NCBI GenBank assembly: GCA_029548585.1
Contig: JAKPNC010000205.1
Span: 1 to 9,383 of the forward strand
Direction: 5' to 3'
Source of the DNA: a bacterium
Lineage (GTDB): Bacteria; Ratteibacteria; UBA8468; B48-G9; JAFGKM01
DNA length: 9,383 bases
Part shown: positions 1-9,200 of the stretch, in pieces
Layout: every line of letters starts with the position of its first letter
How positions within the stretch are numbered: position 1 is the first letter of the stretch
The notes under the pieces: model-generated
Told to the model about the DNA's origin: nothing
Database searches by the model: none
What the model saw: only the letters and a program-made list of their open reading frames with translations
Position numbers and translations under genes: made by a program

Positions 1-66
1 AAGGGAATGAGGTCTAATCCCGGAATATTTTACGGCCGAACCTGGCGGCACAGTTCCATTTTTAAA

Positions 67-95
67 TTGACCTCAAAAGTTTTCCCAAGTATAAT
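67..95 (+). promoter_or_regulatory. Sigma70-type promoter of the giant secreted protein gene
   Basis: TTGACC (67-72) matches the -35 consensus at 5 of 6 bases. TATAAT (90-95) is a perfect -10 box, and the spacer is exactly 17 bp. A short A/T-rich run (59-66) sits just upstream of the -35, as an UP element might. Transcription would start near A102, giving a leader of about 28 nt before the ATG at 130. The match is seen in the sequence; its use is inferred. Nothing else is recognisable in bases 1-66: no RNA gene, no clear terminator, and no coding end of an upstream gene. Confidence 0.75.
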
Positions 96-120
96 AGGGT
101 TATTTCAAAAGCATTGGCAT

Positions 121-129
121 GGGGGAAAA
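121..129 (+). promoter_or_regulatory. Ribosome-binding site (G-rich)
   Basis: A GGGGG run (121-125) followed by AAAA lies directly before the ATG at 130. It can pair with the CCUCC of 16S rRNA using one G-U wobble, but the 4-nt spacing is short and the match is not the classical AGGAGG. It supports the start at 130 because a signal peptide follows at once. Strength is uncertain. Confidence 0.5.
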
Positions 130-204
130 ATGAAAACCATCTCTAAAGCGATTGCTTTCCTTGCCCTTTCTTTCACTCTCTTTTTACCGGCCTTCCTTGA
201 AGCT
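130..204 (+). other. Sec signal peptide (residues 1-25)
   Basis: The N-terminus has a short positive region (MKTISK), a hydrophobic core from Ala7 to about Leu19, then Pro20 and a cleavage-like Leu-Glu-Ala at 23-25 before Asp26. There is no cysteine at +1, so it is not a lipoprotein signal. It implies export across the inner membrane. The final location (released, or held on the surface by the unseen C-terminus) is not shown. Confidence 0.85.
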
Positions 205-3200
205 GATCCCCGTCCTACCGGAGTCCGGCCCATGACACAGGAGGAGGAAGCCCGCATACGTCCCAGGATGTTCCGCATAACCCGGCCCCGTGGTACAGCG
301 AAAGGCACACTTCCGTCTTCATGTAAAAATATCACCCATCTGCCGGTAGTGACAAGCCAGGGACAGCTTGGCAGCTGCGCGGCTTACGCCACCTGCTACT
401 ATATGAAGACCCACCAGGAGGCAAAAGAAAACGGATGGGTGCATCCGGATCCTTCCGTCAATCCCGAAAGGATCGCAAGTCCGGCGTGGGGTTACAACAT
501 AGCTCCCCGTGTACCCGCTTTTGGCGACCTTGCAGTCAGCCACTACGTTGTCGCGGATTATATATGCGAATACGGAATAGCCAGCTTGGCGGAGATGCCT
601 TATAACCCACTTTACGCTGAATACGACTGGGAAGGCTGGCCATCGGAAGAAGCTTGGAAACGGGGCATAGAATGGAGAGGACGGCAGGCAGGGGTCATTG
701 TCATACATACGCCGGAAGGCGTGGATGCTTTGAAGGAATACCTTGCAGGTGGAAATGTCGCGGTTATCACCACTCACGTATTTTCCAATTTTGATGCGTA
801 TCCCTATGGAGAATATACGAACAATGAAGTTTTATATCATTATACCGAGGTGGGTTACAGGGGCGGACACGCTCTTACAGTGGTGGGTTATGATGATAAT
901 AGAGAGTATTATGACAGCATCGAAGACAAGGTAAAAAAGGGCGCTTTTTTATGTGTGAATTCATGGGGCACAGATTGGGGCGTGTATGAACCTGACATGG
1001 GTTCAAAAGGATTTATCTGGCTGCCTTATGATTTTTTCATTCAGAAAAAAAACGGAGACCCTGACGCCCTTATCATCGTTGACAGGGTTAACTACAAGCC
1101 TGAACTTTTTGCCACGATAGGCATTAATCATACGAGAGGAAGAAAACTGATTGCCCAAATATACGCAGGGCAGAAAGATTCTCCCGGATACCCTGTCCAG
1201 AATCCCCAATGGGTGAAAGACGCCCTGCCCGTAAGCAATGACTACCCTCTCGAAGACAGCCGCATTGTAATAGACCTGACCGATTACGCTCATCACGAGA
1301 ACCTTTCCTGGTACCTTGAGGTTTTCCATCTCCAGATGTATGCAGGAACCGGAGAAATAAACTATTTTGGCGTTCAACAGGCAGATAACCTTCCGGTGGT
1401 TTCTCCCGATGCTCCCGTGGAGCCCGAGATAAACTGGTACATCTGGTTGAAAGCGGGAGTTTTTTCTGATGCCGGGGAAACTTTTAACGGGCTGCGTACA
1501 AGAAGGGGAGGGGTGGCATGGGCGGATTTCAACAGGGACGGTGTTGCAGACCTTCTTGTCACGGGGTTCAACTGGAAGACCGGGAACGCGGTGACATCAA
1601 CGCTTCTTTTCATAAACAAAGGTGACGGGACTTTTGAGCAGGGAGTAACCGGAAACCTTCCCCAGCTGGGCAACGGCCTACTTGCCGTTTCCGATTTTGA
1701 CAACGACGGGTATCCCGATGTTGCCATACATGGAGACATACCGGGTGATACATGGCAAAGAATAGCAAAGGTCTACCGGAACAACGGCGACAATACGTTT
1801 ACAGACACGGGAGTTGTTCTTCCCGTTGAGGAGATAAACAGTCTTTCCTGGGCGGATTATGATAACGACGGCAGAACCGACCTTGCAGTGAGCGTCGGAA
1901 GCCAGATATACGGGGTTTTAGGGGAGCTTTACCTCTATCGGAATTTGGGAAACGGTAATTTTTCAACCGTTATTCATCCCATAGAGGCTTCGGGGACGAT
2001 TGTCTGGGCAGATTATGATAACGACGGCCGTATAGATTTTATAGCGTGCGGCAGGAACAAGACTGCCATTTACAGGAATGCGGGAGACGGGATATTTACC
2101 GAGTCCGCCGGTTCTTTTCCTCCCTTGAGGCAGGCTTCGGCCGCCTGGGGCGATTATGACAGCGACGGCCTGCCTGATCTCGCGGTTACGGGCAGGCTGG
2201 AAAACAACAATCCGTTTACTGCCGTATACAGAAATGAGGGCAGCGGAATTTTTACACCCGTAGATATTCCATTTGCCAACCTTTTTGCCGGCTCTGTTGT
2301 ATGGGGTGACATGAATAACGACGGGCTTCCCGATCTTGTCATAACAGGCAGGACCGCCGATGCTTATTCCTCAAATCCCATTGGAACTTACCCCCATGTG
2401 TCAATCATATACCTGAATTGCGGAGATGGTTCTTTCAAGAACGCTTTTGCAGAAATGCCCGGGGTTTCAGCCTCCGCTGATATAACATTCATCCAGTCTT
2501 TTGACAGCACGGTCTCTCTTTCTGACTACGATATGGACGGGGATCTGGATGTGTTTCTGTCCGGCACAAAAACTTATATGTTCACCTCTGATCCTTCACA
2601 CATATACACGGGTATCCAAGAAAGCCATGTTGCCGATTCCAAAGGACTCCGGAGGCCAAATACTCCGCCGCAGCCTCCCGTAAATCTTCTTTATTCCCCC
2701 GGTTGGGAAGACGGAGCGGTGCAACTGACCTGGGATGCCGGAAACGATACGGAAACCCCTGCCGCCGGGCTTTATTATAACGTGAGGGTGGGGACTTCCC
2801 CTGGGACATCTGATATTTTCAGTTCCGTCAACGGGACGGTAACTCCCGGTTCAGTACCCCTCCAATCAAGAAAACTGCTTCTTGCGGGTTTGCCTGCGGG
2901 AACGTACTACTGGGCAGTTCAGACGATAGATGCAGGAAGAGCTCTTTCCGCCTGGAGCGATGAGAGCTCGTTTATAGTGAATGCCTACACGCGCAAATAC
3001 AATCTTTACATTGATTCTGGACAACCCCATCTTGGGACTACAACTCCGGCTCCCGGTTTATATGCTTACAATACCGGTTCCGTGGTGGAAATTACCGCGG
3101 TTCCTTTTGGCGGCTATAAATTCAGCCACTGGTCCGGAGACGTTGAGACTCCCCTGTCGAACCCATCCTCTGTCGTGATGGACAGGGTTCGTACTGTCAC

Positions 3201-6200
3201 GGCCCATTTTAAGCTTGCCTACGATATTTCTCCCCAGTGGGAACAGAAAACGTCCAATGCTCCATGGGGCGGCAGGCTTGAACACTCAACCGTTGTTTTC
3301 GATGGGAAAATCTGGGTGCTGGGGGGGAATTCAACTTTAGGAAGAATGAACGACGTGTGGTATTCGTCTGACGGGATATCATGGACCCGGGCAACCGAAA
3401 ATGCCGGGTGGTCCAGGAGGTTTGCGCACTCCTCCTTTGTTTTCAACAACAGGATATGGGTGCTTGGAGGGTACGATTCCACAAATCAATACCTCAACGA
3501 TGTGTGGTCTTCCTCCAACGGCGTTGACTGGACGCAGGAAGCTAACCCCGCACCGTGGGGTAAGAGATGTAATTTCAGCACGCTTGTTTTTGACGGGAAA
3601 ATGTGGGTAATGGGAGGCAGTGGAAACGGTACCCTGTTTAACGACGTCTGGTGGTCTTCGGACGGGAAAAATTGGACGCAGGCAACAGGGTCTGCAGCAT
3701 GGAACGCGAGAGAAGGTCTTGCTGCCGCGGTTTTTGACGGCAAGATATGGGTAATAGGGGGGTACCGGAATCCTGCCCAGTATGCAAGCGACGTATGGTA
3801 TTCGACCGACGGTATTGTATGGATTTCCGCAACCCTTTCGGCAGCATGGGCACCCAGGAGGGATCACACCGCCCTTGTTGTTGACGGAAAACTGTGGATA
3901 TTCGGGGGGATTTTCAGGGATGCTGCCACAGGCAACTGGGTTTCATGCAACGAGGTGTGGTATTCTTACGACGGAGTAAACTGGAGCCAATCTTCTTCAA
4001 CCCCTGACTGGGCTGCCCGTTACGGTCACACGTCGGCTCTTTTCAACGGGCAACTGTGGGTTGTCGGAGGCGCCGGGGAATATGCCTACAACGATGCATG
4101 GTCGGCTCCGCCCAACCCAGGCTTCCCGGGTACTCTCATGTTGACACTCTCTGCAGGGGAAGGCGGAACAACAATGCCGCCAGCCGGTTATTACTATGAC
4201 ACTCCCGGCAAGGTTTTCCATCTGCAGGCGGTTCCTTCATACGGATACAGGTTCAAAGACTGGACGGGAAGCGTTTCCAGCCCGGCGTCGGAAGACACAA
4301 CGGTTATCCTTGATGCCGACAAGACAGTAAAGGCCAATTTCGAGAAGATAACCGTTTACTCATTGACTCTTACTTTTTCTCCTTCCGGCAGCGGTTCCAT
4401 ATTACCCGTTGCGGGCACGTATTACTATCCTGCCGGCAGCGTTGTGCCGGTTGTGGCAACTCCTTCCTACAGGTTCGCTTTTTCACACTGGACCGGCGGA
4501 GCGGCCGATCCCGGCTCTCCTTCTACGACCGTTCTTCTTGACGGAAACAAGAGCATTGCGGCAAACTTCATTCCGGACCCGTTTGCCCATGCCGTTGCCA
4601 TAGACGCCGGAGACAGCCATTCGGTGTTCCTGCAGGACGAAGGCACCGTGTGGACCTGGGGACTCAATTCCTCGGGACAGCTGGGAGACGGGACGTTTAT
4701 ATCTTCGCTCGCACCCCTTGTTTCGCCTGCCATGGAATCCGCAAAGGCGGTTTCCGCCGGCATTTCTCATACGGCGGCTCTCAAAAACGATGGGACGGTC
4801 TGGTCGTGGGGTTTTAATGCTTACGGCCAGCTTGGGACAAATTCTTTCTCTTCTTCCACCGGGCTGCCTGTGCAGGCATATAATCTTACAAATGTTATCG
4901 CTCTATCCTGCGGAGGATATTATACGGTTGCCCTTAAAAACGACGGGACGGTCTGGTCGTGGGGAAGAAATGATGCTTATCAGCTTGGCATGGGCTATGC
5001 AGGCGATGATTATTCGAGACCTGCTCCCGTCCAGGCGGTTGGCCCTTCCGGGCAGGGATATCTTGACGGCGTGACAGCCGTATCCGCCGGTTTTGCCCAT
5101 ACCCTTGCGCTCCGGCAGGACGGAAGTGTCTGGGCGTGGGGAAACAATACATGTGGCCAGCTCGGGAATGAAAACAGGACAAGCGTTTCTTATCCCGTGA
5201 AGGTAAAGGGGCTTGCCGGCATGAAAGGCATTTCGGGGGGCGGTACCGGAATTACAGGAGACCATTCTCTTGCCGTCGGGGATAATGGCAGCGTCTGGGC
5301 ATGGGGAGACAACAGGAGCGGCCAGCTTGGAGATGGAAGCAATACAAGCAGGCTCCTTCCAGTCCGGGTGCATGGAACCGGCGGGGAAGGCTGGCTTGAG
5401 AATATCAGGCAGGTTGCCGCAGGCGGAAAACATTCCCTTGCGCTTGATTCCGGCGGAAACATATGGGCGTGGGGAGACAACACTTGCGGACAGCTGGGAG
5501 ACGGTACGAATAATGACAGAAATACTCCTGTTCCTGTGACCGTAGTGACAGATGCTGTCTGCATCTCTGCGGGCTCCCGCCACAGCATGGCGCTCGACAG
5601 CGACGGAAAGGTCTGGGTGTGGGGATATGACGTAAACGGCCAGCTTGGAAACGGAACGGTTGTGGATACGAATGTCCCCGTTTGTTTGGACGGGATAGGG
5701 ACCGGAGCGGTCTCCCGCATACTTACGGTGTCCGTAAACCCTTCGGCCAGCGGAACAACCGTGCCTTCCGGAACAAGGAAATACAGGAACGGTTCTCAAG
5801 CCGTTGTTACGGCGGCGGCGGGTGCAAGGTATCAATTCAGCCACTGGAGCGGGGACGCATCAGGAACCGAAACATCTCTTTCCGTGGACATGGACGGGAA
5901 TAAAAACGTTACGGCAAACTTCTCTCTCATTCCCGGGATTGACTGCAGGCTGACGATGGTATGCAGTCCTGCAGGGGCGGGTTTTCTCGTTCCTTCCGAA
6001 GGCGAACACGAGTTTGATGTCGGCACAGTTGTGAATATAATTGCCGTACCCGGCTATCGGTATCGTTTTACAGGCTGGAGCGCCAATGTTGCCAATCCTT
6101 CCTCTGCCGAAACAAGCGTGGTTCTCGAAGGAGATACCACTGTTACGGCATATTTCGAAAAAACATCTTTTCAGGCGACTCCTTCCATATCGGCCGGAGG

Positions 6201-9200
6201 TCAGTTCAACCTTATCCTCAAGGAGAACGGCGGCGTATGGGCAACCGGGTATAATGGCAATAACGGGTCGCTCGGAATCAATTCCACGGTAAGCGATGCC
6301 TCAAACGTCCAGGTAAAAGGGCAAGGAGGAACGGGATATCTTTCCGGAGTGGTGAGTATTTCCGCAGGGGCCGTTCATTCTTCCGCAATCAGCTACGATG
6401 GTACTGTGTACGTATGGGGAGGCAACGGCCAGGGGCAGCTGGGTGATGGAACAAAAACCGCAAGACTTGCGCCTGTTAAGGTAAAGTCTCCCGACGGAAC
6501 GGGAGAGCTTGCTGGGATAGTGTGCATTTCTGCCGGTTCGGGCCATAACGCGGCCGTGAAGATGGATGGGACTCTCTGGATGTGGGGGGGGAATAGTTAT
6601 GGTCAGCTCGGAATTAATTCTACAGGCGAAAGTCTTTTTCCTGCACAGGTACGCGGGGAACTTGACAGGGGTTTCCTTACAGGGGCTAAATCGGTTGCCT
6701 GCGGTCCCGAGCATACCCTTGCCTTGCTCGGAGACGGCACAGTACTGGCATGGGGCAGAAACCACTACGGCCAGCTTGGAAACAATAGCATGGAAGACAG
6801 TCTTGTCCCGGTAAAGTCTCTCAATCTGAACAATATCATTTCAGTTGAAGCCAGTGACTACGCGTGGGGACCTCCTTTCTCCATGGCCCTTAAAAACGAC
6901 GGGACGGTATGGGTCTGGGGAGGGGGCAGGGATGGGCTTTTTGGCAACGGAACTTCCGGAGAGGATGTTCTAAGTTCTACGCCCTTGCAGGTTCCCGGGC
7001 TGACCGGCGTCAAGGCCATTGCAGCAGGAGATTTTCACGCTCTCGCATTGAAGACCGACGGTACTGTCTGGGCTTGGGGTTCCAACTCGTTGGGGCAGTG
7101 CGGAGACGGCACGACGGACAACATAAGGACGACGCCGGTTCAGGTAAAGAACCCTGAAGGTACGGGGTATCTTACCGACGTTATAGCAATTTCCGCAGGG
7201 TATACCTATTCCATGGCGCTGAAGAGCAACGGAACAGTCTGGTACTGGGGAATGAACCAGTTCAACCTGTTCGGATCAGGAGGTTTCCTGAGAAATTCCC
7301 TGCCAGTTCAACACCCCAACTGCCAGGTGGATACATCGGTGGAAATGTTATATCTCACAATGGCGGTTCTGCCGGAAGGTGCGGGAACAACCGTACCCAT
7401 TGAGAGTATCCATGCCTACAACCCGGGCTCGGTTGTCAACGTGCGCGCGCAGGCAAACACGGGTTTCGCTTTTTCCCACTGGAGCGAGGGTTCAACACCT
7501 TATTCAACAGACAGTACCGTTACGATGAATTCTTCTAAAACTGTTACGGCGTTTTTTGAAAAGGTGTATCCCAGCCCCGGAGATATAAACAGAGACGGAT
7601 TCATCAATATTCAGGATGTTATACTGGGGCTTAGAATGACGGTCGGGCTGCCTATCACGATAGGTTTCGAATCCAAGGAATATCCTTATACAAGGGAGCG
7701 TACGTCCATTGCCGACATGAATAGTGACGGAGACATAAACATTGCCGATGCCATACTTATACTTAGGCTTTCTCTCGGGCTGAGCACGACCCTCCCGGAT
7801 CCTTACACGCCGAGGCCCGTTGCCGGCCCGGAGACTGAAAGCGAGTCTGTCTCGGTCAACGTGCCTGCCGGGCAGGAAGGTGAAGGCAGTTTGAACGACG
7901 GTACGGGAGTTCTTGTACCTGCCGCCGGTCAGGGATATTCTTTCACTCTGGGGCGGATAACAAATTACGTGAATCCTGACGTGGACTTCGGCCTTGACCC
8001 TGGAGAAGGGCTCTCTCCCCAGACAAGCGGGAGCCTGAGAACCCTGTCAATCTTCTTTGACTCCGTCTTGTCGGAAACGGAAAAGCTCAGCATGATTCCC
8101 AGGATAACCATACCCAGGAAAGAGATAGGTTTCCTCAACCATGATACGGTAAATATCATGAGGATTTCCGAGCGTATCATAGACGGGAAGGTTGTTAAAC
8201 AACATGGACTCCTGCCGGCTCATTTTGACGGTTTGGGCAATCTCGTTGCAAAGGACATATACCTTCCCAACGAGCTTCTCGCGGAAGAGACCCTGCCGGG
8301 GAAAACCAAGGAAGGCAACGCTCCCGTGTATATCAGTTACATCCCTCTCACTTTCCAGGGAACCATAAACTGGGTGCGCCCATGCCAGCTTGTACGCATG
8401 GTGCCCGATTCAAAGGCCGAGGGCAAGAGAAAACCTCTGACTGCCCTTACCGACAAGGAGAAGGAGTGGGAACTCAAAAAACCGATTAAGAATGTTATCG
8501 TCCTTGTTCACGGTCACAACGAGTCTGAGAAGACCGGCCTTGCAGGCCAGTTCGATAGGAACGCTCCCTTTCCGTGGGCAGTGGATTACAAGATGAATGT
8601 CTGGGAGCACATATACTCGGTATTCATCAAGGAGTACATGGAATTCAATTCCTGCACGGTCTTTTACGAATTCATATATCCCACATGGCGTCCTATTTTT
8701 GGGCACCTGGACGATGCTTTTGTGACACTGATCACGGGTGAACTGGAGAAACAGCTTTCATACAACGTTGAGGAAAAGGACAGCATGGCTTTCAACCTTT
8801 TTATCGTGGCCCACTCCATGGGCGGGGTTGTTTCCCGCGCCGGGATCATGAAGTTTCCCGAGGTGCTCGATGACCAGTTCAAGCATTTTGTTTCCTGGGG
8901 AAGCCCCCACAGGGGAGCCGCCATGTATTCCCTGAGGTACCAGATTACGAGTCCTGCATACAATGCCAAGACATGGAAAGGCTCCGCGTTGAGCAGTGCA
9001 ATGAGTGCATACGTTTCAAGGTCAACCATAGACGCGCCCGGGATCATGGACCTGAGATGGACAAACGGACCTTTGTCCGACAGGCGTTACCTGAAGCTGG
9101 ACCAGTACTTCGACATAGACGAGGATTACGCCTCCCAGGACGATGTTTACAACCTGAGGACCGGGTCACTCATATACAACAGGAGGCTTGAACAGCTCAA

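Larger units (their letters stand above)
4780..6908 (+). repeat. Near-identical DNA segments inside RCC1 blades
   Basis: Bases 4780-4811 and 4933-4964 (blades 2 and 3 of the first RCC1 ring) agree at 30 of 32 positions, with both differences at synonymous third positions. Bases 4930-4952 and 6886-6908 (blade 3 of the first ring and blade 5 of the second) are identical over 23 nt, 1,956 bp apart. All encode the A-L-K-N-D-G-T-V core. Most other blades have drifted at third positions, so these copies look recently duplicated or converted. Confidence 0.7.

Noticed and set aside
75..83. AAAAGTTTT palindrome in the promoter spacer as an operator
   Set aside because: The arms are only four bases of simple A/T sequence and the symmetry does not extend outward.
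7..129. In-frame ATG at 7 as an upstream start, adding 41 residues
   Set aside because: The added segment would bury the signal peptide inside the protein, and the promoter at 67-95 lies downstream of it. The start at 130 fits signal peptide, ribosome site and promoter together.
119..133. Four-codon mini-ORF (ATG GGG GAA AAA TGA) overlapping the real start by ATGA
   Set aside because: It has no ribosome-binding site of its own and is short enough to occur by chance; a role in translational coupling cannot be supported.
3379..3867. 162-codon minus-strand frame and several overlapping minus-strand frames in 3200-3870
   Set aside because: They mirror the kelch repeats on the plus strand, where the Gly-Gly and Trp pattern is clear. 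No independent coding signal or ribosome site was seen.
4903..5844. 313-codon open frame on the minus strand
   Set aside because: It lies wholly opposite the first RCC1 block and its translation shows the same roughly 50-residue period. The plus-strand repeats and codon bias explain it; it has no recognisable domain.
4591..7329. RCC1-like guanine nucleotide exchange function
   Set aside because: The repeats are in an exported bacterial protein. Eukaryotic RCC1 acts on Ran in the nucleus, and nothing here indicates a GTPase partner.
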